Below are positions 15,701 to 25,410 of a stretch of DNA of 64,000 bases, piece by piece. Source of the stretch: Glaesserella sp041817755 (GTDB taxonomy: Bacteria; Pseudomonadota; Gammaproteobacteria; Enterobacterales; Pasteurellaceae); contig NZ_JBGYBX010000071.1 of NCBI RefSeq assembly GCF_041817755.1, forward strand, positions 1-64,000, written 5' to 3'. The first letter of the stretch is position 1. The number at the start of each line of letters is the position of its first letter. The notes beneath the pieces are model-generated. The model made no database searches. It worked only from the letters and a program-made list of their open reading frames with translations, and was not told where the DNA came from. A program made the translations under genes and the position numbers.

Positions 15701-18337
15701 TTATTTTTTTATGCGACGGCGCTGATTCCAGCCGACAAAAATCGCTAATAGGAAAGCCGGGATAAACATTAATTCTTTTGGAAGCGAGCTTTGTGGTAAC
15801 GCCACATCAAGAATGGTTTGATCCCAATTTAAGCCTGCTTTCGCTGCCGCTGAATCAATTTCAACATTATCAATTAAGATCTTCGGTGACATTTCGCCGT
15901 TGATTTCAATTTTCTCTCCGGTATCCAGCAAGGTTAATCCCATTGCTTTGATACGCTCTTCGCCTGTTGCACCTGCCGGTACGGTGAGCTGTGAGTAGAA
16001 TTCAATCGGTTTGCCGTAAGGATTTACCCCTGCTACTTTCAGCGTCAGATTTTGACCTGCGGGTACTTTCTCTAACTCCTGAGTCATTTGAGCCGGCTCG
16101 ATATGGCGTGAAGTCGGCGAAATGTGCTCCATAAAGAAGCCCGGACGGAATAACATAAAGGCAGCAAAAATTAATACCAATGTTTCCCATAGTTTATTTT
16201 TGGTGAAGAAGTAATTCATCGTGCCTGCGGTAAACAGCAAAATACCGATAGTTGCCGTGAGGAATACTAAAATACCTTTTGCCCAACCCACATCAATTAA
16301 GAGTAAATCGGTATTGAAGATAAACAGGAACGGTAAAATCGCTGTTCTTAAGCTGTAGTAGAACGCTTGCACCCCGGTTTTAATCGGGCTACCGCCTGAA
16401 ATAGCTGCGGCAGCGAAAGAGGCTAAACCAACCGGTGGAGTTACGTCTGCCATAATCCCGAAATAGAACACGAATAAGTGAACCGCGATCAATGGTACGA
16501 TTAATCCATTCTGTTTACCGACTTCGACAATCACCAATGCCATCAATGAAGATACCACGATATAGTTTGCCGTAGTCGGTAATCCCATCCCTAAAATTAA
16601 GCTAAAGATAGCGACTAAAATCAGCATTAATAAGATATTGCCCATCGAGAGCATCTCAATAATACCAGAAAGTTGCACTCCGAAACCGGTGAGCGATACG
16701 GCACCTACAATGATACCTGCCGTTGCTGTTGCAATACCGATACCAATCATGTTTCTTGCGCCAGACTCTAAACCGTCCACTAACTCTTGAACGCCTTGTT
16801 TAACTAGCGCAACTTTGTTACCTGCATCATTACGGAAGAAACTTAATAATGGGCGTTGTGTGACTAAAATGACCGCAAGCGCAACGGTTCCCCAGAAAGC
16901 GGATAACCCTGGTGAGAATTGCTCAATCATCAAACACCACATTAATACCACAACAGGTAATAAGAAATGTAAGCCTGCATTTACTGTTGGTTTACGGCGA
17001 GGTAATGATACGACTGGAGAGTTTGGATCATCGGCTTCTAAATCAGGGAATTGTGAAACACGGTGAATCAATTTGATATAGACCGCCGCTAATAAAATAC
17101 ACACAATCAAGAAAGCAAAATCAGGTGCGACATCTTTAATCCAGCCTAATCCGTAATGAACCGCAATTGCCAAGCCAAGTGTTACTAAAATATAGCTTAC
17201 TATTTTGAGTAACGTAATTAAGATCGGGCTCACAGGTTCAACACGCTCCAACCCTTTTAAGCCCATTTTTTGTGCTTCAAGGTGAACAATGTAAACTAAG
17301 GCGATATAAGAAATTAATGCGGGTAAGAAAGCGTGTACAATCAATTGGCTATACGGCATATTGACGTATTCAATCATCAAAAACGCAGCCGCTCCCATGA
17401 CCGGTGGCATAATTTGTCCGTTTACCGATGATGCAACTTCAATCGCGCCTGCTTTTTCTGAGCTCAAACCGACACGCTTCATCATAGGAATAGTGAATGT
17501 CCCTGTGGTAACCACGTTGGCAATAGACGAACCTGACACTAAACCGGTTAAAGCTGAAGAGACTACGGCAGCTTTACCCGGACCACCACTAAAGTGGCCT
17601 AAATAAGCAAATGCGGTTTTAATGAAGTAGTTGCCTGCTCCCGCTTTATCCAATAAAGCCCCGAATAACACGAACAAGAACACATATTTGGTTGAAACAC
17701 CGAGGGCGACACCGAATACCCCTTCCGTGGTGATCCATTGTTGGTTAATGATTTGAGATAATGAGCCAGAACGGTGGCTAATAATAGAACTGCTCGGTAA
17801 GAATTGTCCAAAATAGTTATAGAGTAGGAATACACCTGCGATAATCACTAACGGCAAACCTAAACTACGGCGACATGCTTCCAGTAATAATAGAATTCCT
17901 AAACAGCCTGCAATAATATCTTGCGTATTCGGCGCACCAAAACGGGTAACTAGCCCCTCATAGAAGAAAATATAGTACGCTGCAAGGAAAGCCCCTAAGG
18001 TTGCAAATAACCAATCTTGGTAAGGAATGCGGTGTTTTGGCGATGTTGCAAAGGCTGGAAAAGATAAGAAGGCAAGGAACATGGCAAAGGCAAGGTGAAT
18101 AGAACGAGCTTTGGTATCATCTACCACCACATTCAAATTCCAGCCCCAATCTCTCACCACTTCTTGTAGCCAAAATGGAAATGGTGAAGTGTAATAGATT
18201 TGGAATAGCGACCATAAAATCGCTGTAATAACAATTAATTTTTTACTAAAACCTGTCGGGTTACGACCGCCTGAATCATTTGAGGCGACGAGATCTTGCA
18301 GATCATCGTAATCCATAGTTTTGGATTGAGCAGACAT
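15701..18337 (-). CDS. TRAP transporter fused permease (DctQ-DctM type), TAXI class
   Basis: An 878-residue polytopic inner-membrane protein joining the small (DctQ, 4-TM) and large (DctM, 12-TM) TRAP permease subunits in one chain. This fusion is typical of TAXI-type systems. Conserved DctM segments include SGSSIANVVTTGTFTIPMMKRVGL, ASSVNGQIMPPVMGAAAF and LGMGLPTTANYIVVSS. A non-membrane domain near residues 720-840 precedes a final helix and a basic tail (NQRRRIKK). The system uses the sodium or proton gradient; TAXI members often carry glutamate, 2-oxoglutarate or related acids, but the substrate here is unknown. A strong ribosome site (GGAGGAG) supports the start. It lies between the TAXI binding protein and a Usp gene. 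Confidence 0.95.
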   Translation of the reverse strand: MSAQSKTMDYDDLQDLVASNDSGGRNPTGFSKKLIVITAILWSLFQIYYTSPFPFWLQEVVRDWGWNLNVVVDDTKARSIHLAFAMFLAFLSFPAFATSPKHRIPYQDWLFATLGAFLAAYYIFFYEGLVTRFGAPNTQDIIAGCLGILLLLEACRRSLGLPLVIIAGVFLLYNYFGQFLPSSSIISHRSGSLSQIINQQWITTEGVFGVALGVSTKYVFLFVLFGALLDKAGAGNYFIKTAFAYLGHFSGGPGKAAVVSSALTGLVSGSSIANVVTTGTFTIPMMKRVGLSSEKAGAIEVASSVNGQIMPPVMGAAAFLMIEYVNMPYSQLIVHAFLPALISYIALVYIVHLEAQKMGLKGLERVEPVSPILITLLKIVSYILVTLGLAIAVHYGLGWIKDVAPDFAFLIVCILLAAVYIKLIHRVSQFPDLEADDPNSPVVSLPRRKPTVNAGLHFLLPVVVLMWCLMIEQFSPGLSAFWGTVALAVILVTQRPLLSFFRNDAGNKVALVKQGVQELVDGLESGARNMIGIGIATATAGIIVGAVSLTGFGVQLSGIIEMLSMGNILLMLILVAIFSLILGMGLPTTANYIVVSSLMALVIVEVGKQNGLIVPLIAVHLFVFYFGIMADVTPPVGLASFAAAAISGGSPIKTGVQAFYYSLRTAILPFLFIFNTDLLLIDVGWAKGILVFLTATIGILLFTAGTMNYFFTKNKLWETLVLIFAAFMLFRPGFFMEHISPTSRHIEPAQMTQELEKVPAGQNLTLKVAGVNPYGKPIEFYSQLTVPAGATGEERIKAMGLTLLDTGEKIEINGEMSPKILIDNVEIDSAAAKAGLNWDQTILDVALPQSSLPKELMFIPAFLLAIFVGWNQRRRIKK

Positions 18338-18361
18338 AAACTCCTCCGAGAAAACCTAAGA

Positions 18362-18418
18362 CAAGCGGTTAGATTTAACGAAAAATTTGCAAAAAATCAG
18401 CCAAATCTGACCGCTTGA
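18362..18418. terminator. Inverted uptake-signal pair between TAXI and TRAP genes
   Basis: Two uptake signals in opposite orientation extend into a long imperfect stem: AAGCGGTTAGATTT near 18363-18376 pairs with AAATCTGACCGCTT near 18403-18416. Such pairs commonly act as terminators or processing hairpins in Pasteurellaceae. Here it sits inside an operon, so it may lower expression of the permease relative to the binding protein. Confidence 0.55.
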
Positions 18419-18429
18419 TGAAAACGACA

Positions 18430-18456
18430 AAAGGCAGGAAGCGATGACTCCTGCCT
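18430..18456 (-). terminator. Attenuator-like hairpin after the TAXI binding-protein gene
   Basis: On the minus strand an 8-bp stem AGGCAGGA/TCCTGCCT with a 9-base loop is followed by TTTTG. Positioned between the binding protein and the permease, it probably gives partial termination so that the abundant binding protein exceeds the permease. Confidence 0.6.
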
Positions 18457-18478
18457 GATATTAAGAGAAAGGGATGAA

Positions 18479-19438
18479 TTACATCCAACCACGCTCTTTA
18501 TAATAACGGATTGCTCCTTCGTGTAACGGCGCAGAAAGTGCGTTTTTGATCATTTCTTCTTCTTTTAAGTTTGCAAACGCCGGGTGCAAACGTTTGAAGC
18601 GATCAAAGTTATCAAACACGGCTTTTACCACGGTATAAACACGATCCGCATCCACATCCGCAGAAGTTACTAATGTTGCATACACACCAAAGGTTTCTAC
18701 CGGATTATCAGTACCTTTATATAACCCGCCCGGAATAGTCGCTTTGGCATAGTAAGGGTGAGCTGCCACTAATTTATCGATCGCTTCACCGGTTACCGGT
18801 ACTAAATGCGCATCACAAGATGCCGCCGCTTCTTTTAACGCACCGTTCGGGTGACCGACGTTATAAGTAATTGCATCTAAGTTGTTATCACACATCACGG
18901 ATGCCATTTCTGCCGGTTTTAACTCGGAAGCGACTTTGAACTCTTTATCCGTCCAACCTTTTGCCGCTAAAATCACGTTCATCGTTGCACGCGTACCGGA
19001 ACCCGGGTCGCCCACATTCACGCGCTTACCTTTTAAGTCATCAAAGGTCGCAATTTTCGCATCGGTACGCGCCATTACCGTGAACGGTTCAGGGTGAATA
19101 GAGAAAACCGCACGTAATTTGTCGTTTTTCTTACCTTCAAATGAACTTGAGCCGTTGTAAGCATGGTATTGCCAGTCTGATTGGGCAATACCCATTTCCA
19201 TCTGTTTATCGGCAATCGCATTCAAGTTTGCAACAGACGCTCCCGTTGACGGTGCATTACATTTCACATTGGTTTTTGCCGTATCACGGTTTACCAATTG
19301 GCAAATCGATTGACCGACTACATAGTAAACCCCCGTTTGACCGCCCGTACCAATAGTCACGAACTTATCTTCTGCATGAGCTACCATCGAACCCATAGCT
19401 AAACTTGCGACTAACGATAATTTTAAAAAATTCTTCAT
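18479..19438 (-). CDS. TAXI family TRAP transporter solute-binding protein
   Basis: A 319-residue periplasmic protein with a signal peptide (MKNFLKLSLVASLAMGSMVAHA, in two halves MKNFLKLSLV and ASLAMGSMVAHA). The mature start KFVTIGTGGQTGVYYVVGQSIC is the family hallmark (TIGTGG..GVYYP/V.G). Further TAXI motifs are NLNAIADKQMEMGIAQSDWQYHAY, GSGTRATMNVILAAKGW and the C-terminal HPAFANLKEEEM. It binds a small organic acid or amino acid and delivers it to the fused TRAP permease encoded next. A GAGGAA ribosome site supports the start. This is the first gene of a three-gene operon ending in usp. Confidence 0.95.
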   Translation of the reverse strand: MKNFLKLSLVASLAMGSMVAHAEDKFVTIGTGGQTGVYYVVGQSICQLVNRDTAKTNVKCNAPSTGASVANLNAIADKQMEMGIAQSDWQYHAYNGSSSFEGKKNDKLRAVFSIHPEPFTVMARTDAKIATFDDLKGKRVNVGDPGSGTRATMNVILAAKGWTDKEFKVASELKPAEMASVMCDNNLDAITYNVGHPNGALKEAAASCDAHLVPVTGEAIDKLVAAHPYYAKATIPGGLYKGTDNPVETFGVYATLVTSADVDADRVYTVVKAVFDNFDRFKRLHPAFANLKEEEMIKNALSAPLHEGAIRYYKERGWM

Positions 19439-19952
19439 GTTTTATTTCCTCTAAAAATTCAAGGTTGGGAAAATTAAGATGTTGCGTTTGACTCTATATC
19501 ACATAGGAGAAAACGGCATAAAGATATACAAGAGATCGATTTTTTATGCAAATACTTTATGCCAAAAATTGGCTTAATTTCACATTTTATTAACAATTTT
19601 ACACGCAAGCGGTCTGATTGAAATCATTTTTTACACATTTCAGCGCAACTTAAATCTAAATTACGGCATGAACATAAACCTATCCGGTAAAGCTTAAAAA
19701 AACTTTCGGCTCATCACATTGTTTTCTTAATAAGTAAACATCACTGATATTACACCATAAAATAACCTATTGATTTATCTTATTAATTTACCTAATGCGC
19801 CGCATATTTTTCCCGTATTTTTTCTAAATTCCATAATTGTAAATATTGTTAATTTTGTGAACCCTTTCTCAAATATTTACTCCATCAATTTACTTTTATT
19901 TGGAGTAAAGCTACATTTATTGGCGCAATTTACACTCATTCAGGAGAATACT
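19439..19952. other. Divergent intergenic region before the sialidase gene
   Basis: This A+T-rich stretch of 514 bases holds the promoters of the TAXI operon (leftward) and the sialidase gene (rightward). A GCCAA/TTGGC hairpin is visible at 19561-19573 and an uptake-signal core (GCAAGCGGTCT) at about 19605-19615. The sialidase frame is open back to 19770, but the predicted peptide there is unlike a signal sequence. I could not pick a convincing promoter or operator for either gene. Confidence 0.5.
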
Positions 19953-22900
19953 ATGAAAAAAACAGCCTTAGCTCTTTTTGTTTCATCTCTTGTTGTACCA
20001 ATGGGATTAGCGACTGAAACAACGATATTTCAATACCAAAATGCAAAATCGTTTCTAAAACCGGTCGCATTCACTGAGAAGTTTGAGCAAAAACAGGCAT
20101 TCAATCTGGAAAGCGGAACACTTACCGTCAGATTTCGTGACAATATGGGAAACGGGCTGGTTTCTCTTTTCGGCGTATCGAATTCTCAAAGTAATCAACA
20201 GTATGTCAGTTTTTATATTAACCGTACCAATGATAATGATGTGTTGGGTATTGAAATCCGTAATAACAGTAATCTTATTCCGAACAGCAGTCTTCAAGTC
20301 TCTATTCCACGTTTATCGGTTGCCAATGAATTCCGAACTGTTTCCTATATTTTTGATAAAGAAAATAATCAAATCTCCGTTTATGTGGACGGTCAACAAC
20401 TCAAAATCCACCAAGCGGTAGAATTCTTCAACAGTATTGATAATTTGGACTCCGCATACCTAGGAAAAACCCAACGTTATAGCAATTCTTCTTGGCGTTT
20501 TACCGGCGATATTTTCTATGCGGATTTGGTTAATCGCCCGCTTTCCGATGAGGAAATTCAAAACAAACATATCACATTGCAGGGCGAGCATGAACAGGCA
20601 TTAATACAGAAAGAGGCCCGTTACCAACAATTAGGTGCCAACTTTAAGGAAGCCGTTCCACTGTTTATGGCAGGACAAGAAGGTGCGAGAAACTATCGTA
20701 TCCCGGCGTTGTTGACGACTCAAAAAGGCACGGTCATTGCAGCGATTGATAAACGTCATCAGCATGCATCCGACTGGGGGAATATCGACACCGCAATTCG
20801 CCGTAGCTTAGACGGCGGTAAAACATGGGAAACGGATCAGGTCGTTATTGATCTGATTGAACAACCGTTTGGTAATCAAAACTCCGCATTTTTAATCGAC
20901 CCGTTACTGGTTCAAGATAAAAATAACGGACGTATTTTTATGCTGGTTGATATGTTCCCTGAAACACGGGGATTCTTTGGTATCAATCAAAACCACTCAT
21001 CTGAAGGAAGCGGTTATAAGAGTATTGACGGTAAACACTATCGTTTATTGACCGACGATGAAAATAATCAATACACGGTACGTGAAAACGGTATTGTTTA
21101 TAATGAAAATAATCAGGCAACGGATTATCGTGTAGTCGTAGAAGGTAGTCAGGAAAAAGCTTACAAAGATCTTGGGGATCTTTATCAAGGTGACACGTTA
21201 TTAGGTAACGTGTTCTTACAAGCGCGCAACCCGATTAGTAAAGCCGCCCCACTAAAAGTGAAAGTTACCAGCTATTTATGGTTAACTACCAGTGATGACG
21301 AAGGACAAACTTGGAGTAATCCTGTCGATATTACCGCGCAAGTTAAAGCCGATTGGATGCGCTTCCTCGGTACAGGTCCGGGAGTTGGTATTCAATTAAA
21401 AGACGGCTCGTTAGTCATGCCAATTTATTACACCAACAGCAATAACAAACAATCTTCAGCAGTCATTATCAGTAAGGACGGCGGTAAAACGTGGGTGAGA
21501 GGTGAATCTCCGAATGATCGTCGTTTGGAAAGCAGCGGCGGATCCCGCTTATTAAATAGTGATTCTTATCAACTGACCGAGTCACAATTAATTGAATTGG
21601 ATAACGGTGAATTAAAGATGTTCTCACGTAATCTGAACGGAAGTGTCAATATTTCCACGAGTAAAGACGGCGGTTTTACTTGGCAAAAAGAGGTTGTTGC
21701 CGATGATATCTTGCTTGATCCTTATTCACAGATGTCCGTCATTAAATATTCCAAACGCATTAATGGTAAAGAATATGTTCTTTTCGCCAATCCGCATTCG
21801 TCCAATCGTACCCGTGTTAATGGTAAAGTCTGGTTAGGTGAAGTGCAGGAGGACGGCTCCATCGAATGGAAATACAACACCACGATTACAACCGGTTCTT
21901 ACGCCTACAACAGTCTCACGGAGTTACCTAACGGCGACATCGGTCTCCTCTATGAAGAAAGTGCCGAACAAATCAATTATGTTTCTTTCAACTTACAAGA
22001 ACTCGTATGGCAAGAGAATCTGATTCATAATGACATAAGAAAATCGGCACTTGAAATCAGCCTGGACAGCACTGAGGCGGAAACCTTCTACAAAATCGGT
22101 GACGGTGAAATGATTAAAGTAGGAAGCGGTATTAATCCGGCAAATTTAATCGTAGAAGAAGGTTTAGCGACATTAAATCAACAACCAAATACCAACGGTC
22201 AAGCTCAAGCTTATGAAACGGTACTTGTCAATAAATTGGGTAAAGTCCGCTTAAACAGCTTGGATCAAGTTAAACATACCAATATCACGCTAAATCAAGG
22301 AACCTTGGACTTCAACGGATTGGATTTCAATTTAACCGAAAGCACACAAGCAAACAGCGGGTTATACGCTCAAACCCTCAACGGTAATCTTGTCAACGAC
22401 AGCTTAACCCCGTCTAATTTGACTTATGCCCTTTCCGGTGAACGAGCTATTCTCGGTAATATCGGCGGAACGGCAGGGAAAATTAATCTGAATTATCAAC
22501 CTCAAGCATCGGATGCTTCTCTTGCTCTACATGGCAATTCCGTGCTTAATATCATTGACATTCAAAATGGTAATGTCATTTATAAGGCTGCCGAACATGT
22601 CGCCAGCGATGCAAAAGTGCATCCGAACACCTCAATCACACTGCATGACGGCGCAAACGTCACACTAGACAAAGTCAATTTGGTCGATACCGCACAAATT
22701 ATTTTTAATAATACTCAAACTGCGTATTTACAAGCCAACAGTCTCGGTCAAGGTAGTCTGGTTAAACAGGGTAACGGTGTGGCGTATTTGTCCGGTGATT
22801 TATTACACCGAGGCAAAACCGATGTTCAGTCCGGCGGATTATCCGTAAACGGCGTGATCCATAACAGCCCTGTATATGTACATTCCGATGCGGTACTCGG

Positions 22901-24437
22901 CGGTTCTGGCGAAATCAAATCCGACGTCTCGTTATATGAACAAGCGGTCATTTCCCCGACGATTTTTGCAAATCCATCCGCCTTTTCACCAAAATCGCTC
23001 TCATTGAATAATCTCAAAAATTATGGCGGTAGCGTATTATTAAATGTGCTGAATGAGAGTGAGGATCCGGCGAAATGGCAATATGATCAATTATTGATCA
23101 AAGGCAATGTCGACAGTGACACGCCGATTCCGGTCAATCTACAAATGCTTTCATCAACACAAGGCATTTCGGATAAAAACCGTAACGGCCAGTATGATGC
23201 CGACGAAGGTATTTCGCTTATTCAAATCAAAGGTAATGCAAACTTATCGCAATTTGTATTAAATAAAGCATTGGAGTTTAGTCGCAGTGATATCTACCAA
23301 TATGCGTTGGTCAGTGTAGATAAAAAAGCGACGATTGCAGCTGAAAATAAATTCGGTGAAAACAACAGCGATTATTATGACTACCGCTTACAAACACTTT
23401 TAGTGAACGAAAACGGGGAAACTCCCGAAGCGGTTATTCGTTATGTCGAGCCGACAAGCAACACAACAAACACCATGGCAGAAACGACACCGAGCACAAC
23501 GGATAACAGTACCTCGAATACGGCAAGCCGTGCTGCGATTAATGCACAAATTCCGTCTTATTTAGTCGCGAATAATGCATTGTTTACGCATAGTGAAAAT
23601 ATTCGCCGACAATTCATGACGAGCCTATGGCGAAAAGATAAGAAAGGGTTCTATGTCGATCAACAACACAGCCAAGGCAAATACCGTTCAAATCTCAGTT
23701 TCGAACAATATGGCTACGGATATGACGCAACACAAAACAGCACTCTATTTGGCGGTTATATTCCGTTAAGTGCAAGCAATGAATTACACCTAGGATTAGG
23801 TTTTAGCCGAAATAAAGTGAAACCGAAAGCCGTTGATGGTTCAAGTGAAACAAGCTACAAATCCGTTTCTTTCTTACTTGCAAACCAACATCGATTCAAC
23901 AACGGTGTATTGCTGAATACCCATTTCGGCTATCACCGTCATAAGGGTAAAGTGAGTGCAAACGGTGAAAAAGATATCGGTGATATCAAATCCGACCAAA
24001 CACAAATAGGTGTAGGTTTTGCTTATCCGATTACGACAGGCAAACTCAGTGTTATCCCAACCGTTGGTCTCAACTACACGCACTTGGATAGCAAAATCCA
24101 AAATACGTTAAATTGGCAAATTGATCCGGAAAACTTGAACGTTGTCAGTCCGTATGTCGGTGCCGATTTGGTATGGGAAAATGACGTTAGTCGCTTCAAT
24201 GTGGGGGCGTTCTATGAGCGTTATAACCACAGCGCCTCGTCCGTTCGTATTACATCAAGCCAACAAGCACAATTCAATACGGGAAAAGTCGCAGATGCTT
24301 TACGTTTGAATGCCAACGTGGATTTCAAAATCACTGCGCAATTAAGTTTAGGTGTCTATGTCAATTACCGTTACTCGATGTCTGATGCAACATTCAAACA
24401 AACACAGTTCGGCGGTAAATTAGAGTATAAATTCTAA
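19953..24437 (+). CDS. Sialidase autotransporter (NanB-like)
   Basis: A 1494-residue secreted sialidase, started at the ATG after AGGAG (19942-19946). A signal peptide (about residues 1-20) precedes a laminin-G/CBM40-like lectin domain (about 25-225). The sialidase propeller has YRIP at 248-251 and four Asp boxes starting at residues 285, 447, 507 and 570 (SLDGGKTW, SDDEGQTW, SKDGGKTW, SKDGGFTW). The probable nucleophile Tyr lies near 652 in SYAYNSLTEL. Between the first two Asp boxes is an insertion of the kind seen in large bacterial sialidases. Residues about 700-1190 resemble an autotransporter beta-helix/junction, and about 1210-1494 form the barrel ending in YKF. It would release host sialic acid at the cell surface. 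It stands alone with its own terminator. Confidence 0.94.
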   Translation: MKKTALALFVSSLVVPMGLATETTIFQYQNAKSFLKPVAFTEKFEQKQAFNLESGTLTVRFRDNMGNGLVSLFGVSNSQSNQQYVSFYINRTNDNDVLGIEIRNNSNLIPNSSLQVSIPRLSVANEFRTVSYIFDKENNQISVYVDGQQLKIHQAVEFFNSIDNLDSAYLGKTQRYSNSSWRFTGDIFYADLVNRPLSDEEIQNKHITLQGEHEQALIQKEARYQQLGANFKEAVPLFMAGQEGARNYRIPALLTTQKGTVIAAIDKRHQHASDWGNIDTAIRRSLDGGKTWETDQVVIDLIEQPFGNQNSAFLIDPLLVQDKNNGRIFMLVDMFPETRGFFGINQNHSSEGSGYKSIDGKHYRLLTDDENNQYTVRENGIVYNENNQATDYRVVVEGSQEKAYKDLGDLYQGDTLLGNVFLQARNPISKAAPLKVKVTSYLWLTTSDDEGQTWSNPVDITAQVKADWMRFLGTGPGVGIQLKDGSLVMPIYYTNSNNKQSSAVIISKDGGKTWVRGESPNDRRLESSGGSRLLNSDSYQLTESQLIELDNGELKMFSRNLNGSVNISTSKDGGFTWQKEVVADDILLDPYSQMSVIKYSKRINGKEYVLFANPHSSNRTRVNGKVWLGEVQEDGSIEWKYNTTITTGSYAYNSLTELPNGDIGLLYEESAEQINYVSFNLQELVWQENLIHNDIRKSALEISLDSTEAETFYKIGDGEMIKVGSGINPANLIVEEGLATLNQQPNTNGQAQAYETVLVNKLGKVRLNSLDQVKHTNITLNQGTLDFNGLDFNLTESTQANSGLYAQTLNGNLVNDSLTPSNLTYALSGERAILGNIGGTAGKINLNYQPQASDASLALHGNSVLNIIDIQNGNVIYKAAEHVASDAKVHPNTSITLHDGANVTLDKVNLVDTAQIIFNNTQTAYLQANSLGQGSLVKQGNGVAYLSGDLLHRGKTDVQSGGLSVNGVIHNSPVYVHSDAVLGGSGEIKSDVSLYEQAVISPTIFANPSAFSPKSLSLNNLKNYGGSVLLNVLNESEDPAKWQYDQLLIKGNVDSDTPIPVNLQMLSSTQGISDKNRNGQYDADEGISLIQIKGNANLSQFVLNKALEFSRSDIYQYALVSVDKKATIAAENKFGENNSDYYDYRLQTLLVNENGETPEAVIRYVEPTSNTTNTMAETTPSTTDNSTSNTASRAAINAQIPSYLVANNALFTHSENIRRQFMTSLWRKDKKGFYVDQQHSQGKYRSNLSFEQYGYGYDATQNSTLFGGYIPLSASNELHLGLGFSRNKVKPKAVDGSSETSYKSVSFLLANQHRFNNGVLLNTHFGYHRHKGKVSANGEKDIGDIKSDQTQIGVGFAYPITTGKLSVIPTVGLNYTHLDSKIQNTLNWQIDPENLNVVSPYVGADLVWENDVSRFNVGAFYERYNHSASSVRITSSQQAQFNTGKVADALRLNANVDFKITAQLSLGVYVNYRYSMSDATFKQTQFGGKLEYKF

Positions 24438-24466
24438 AGTAACTTGTAGTATAGGATACTAAACTT

Positions 24467-24511
24467 ACTCTCCCGAAATCGTCGTTAGATTGTTTTGGGA
24501 GAGTTTTTTTA
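24467..24511 (+). terminator. Intrinsic terminator of the sialidase gene
   Basis: The perfect 8-bp stem ACTCTCCC (24467-24474) / GGGAGAGT (24497-24504) is followed by a run of seven T. It lies 30 bases after the sialidase stop codon and directly abuts the convergent yidD gene. Confidence 0.85.
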
Positions 24512-24517
24512 TGAATA

Positions 24518-24817
24518 TTAATGCTTCTTACCGCAATCACATTTCGGCGGCACCGGATCATCGCCGCCTTGGCTAAACGGATGACAACGCAAAATCCGCT
24601 TCAATGCCAGCCAGCCACCTTTCCATGCACCGTGAATTTTAATCGCTTCTAAGGCGTAGGTAGAGCAAGTGGGGTAAAAACGACAACGAGGTCCAATTAA
24701 TGGACTGATGACATAGCGGTAAAAATGCACAAGAGCGAGCATTACATAAGCCAAAGGGCTTAGCTTTGATGTTGTTCCTGCTGTGCTTTCTGAGCGAGAC
24801 GAATGTGGCGTTGCCAT
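24518..24817 (-). CDS. yidD: Membrane protein insertion efficiency factor YidD
   Basis: A small membrane-associated protein, up to 99 residues, that assists YidC-dependent insertion. The family core is plain: FYRYVISPLIGPRCRFYPTCSTYALEAI, with conserved Cys residues, then HGAWKGGWLALKRILRCHPFSQGGDDPVP. The start is uncertain. The ATG at 24817 has a GGATAA ribosome site and overlaps rnpA by 58 bases; a shorter ATG at 24745 has none and would clip the family N-terminus. It follows rpmH and rnpA as usual, but the next gene is the sialidase in opposite orientation rather than yidC. Confidence 0.93.
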   Translation of the reverse strand: MATPHSSRSESTAGTTSKLSPLAYVMLALVHFYRYVISPLIGPRCRFYPTCSTYALEAIKIHGAWKGGWLALKRILRCHPFSQGGDDPVPPKCDCGKKH

Positions 24818-25170
24818 AGTTTATCCAAGGTTTCAAATAATTCTTGGTTGCTGAGTTTACCAATTCCGCCTTTTGCTACAAAGACAAAATCGTAAGGCGG
24901 GAGCTGATGTTGTTTTAATCGAAAACTTTCTCGCACAATACGTTTGATACGATTGCGATCATGAGCTCTTTTCAAATGCTTTTTCGCCACGGTTAAACCG
25001 ATACGGGCATGTTCAAGGTGATTTTGACGGGATAAAAGGGTTAACTGGGGCGTGCTGGCACGAAGAGGCAGTTCAAAAACCGCTTTAAATTGAACGGGAG
25101 CTAACAAACGTAGCTCCCGAGGAAAAGTTAGCGTATTCACACTGAGTGTTTCGGCTGACTTATCTGTCAT
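24760..25170 (-). CDS. rnpA: Ribonuclease P protein component
   Basis: A 136-residue basic protein, the protein subunit of RNase P that helps the catalytic RNA remove tRNA 5' leaders. The family core is seen in FPRELRLLAPVQFKAVF, ARIGLTVAKKHLKRAHDRNRIKRIVRESFR (the RNR signature) and YDFVFVAKGG. The ATG overlaps the rpmH stop by one base (TAATG), so translation is coupled. The N-terminal extension of about 14 residues before LTFPREL and the Gln/His-rich tail are not part of the conserved fold. Confidence 0.97.
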   Translation of the reverse strand: MTDKSAETLSVNTLTFPRELRLLAPVQFKAVFELPLRASTPQLTLLSRQNHLEHARIGLTVAKKHLKRAHDRNRIKRIVRESFRLKQHQLPPYDFVFVAKGGIGKLSNQELFETLDKLWQRHIRLAQKAQQEQHQS

Positions 25171-25304
25171 TATGCAGATAAGCTTTTACGACCTTTAGCA
25201 CGACGACGCGCTAATACTTGACGACCGTTTTTAGTTGCCATACGGGCACGGAAACCGTGAGTACGAGCACGTTTTAATACAGATGGTTGAAATGTACGTT
25301 TCAT
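25170..25304 (-). CDS. rpmH: 50S ribosomal protein L34
   Basis: A 44-residue, extremely basic protein beginning MKRTFQPSVLKRARTHGFR and ending GRKSLSA. The full L34 pattern, including MATKNGRQVLARRRAKGR, is present. It is the first gene of rpmH-rnpA-yidD, a conserved bacterial order. The stop codon overlaps the rnpA start. The leader region to the right (25305-25410) holds its promoter; no structure there was resolved. Confidence 0.98.
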   Translation of the reverse strand: MKRTFQPSVLKRARTHGFRARMATKNGRQVLARRRAKGRKSLSA

Positions 25305-25410
25305 TGTTATCTACCTAAAATATCTAAAAAATTGGCACTAACGCCAAAGAGGAACATGAAAAAGAGTGCGGATTTTAACGATAAACCGAGCAAAGATCAA
25401 GGCGAATTTG

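Noticed and set aside
19770..19952. N-terminal extension of the sialidase reading frame
   Set aside because: The open frame begins at 19770, but a strong AGGAG and a classical signal peptide start at 19953; the extra 61 residues show no signal-peptide or domain character.
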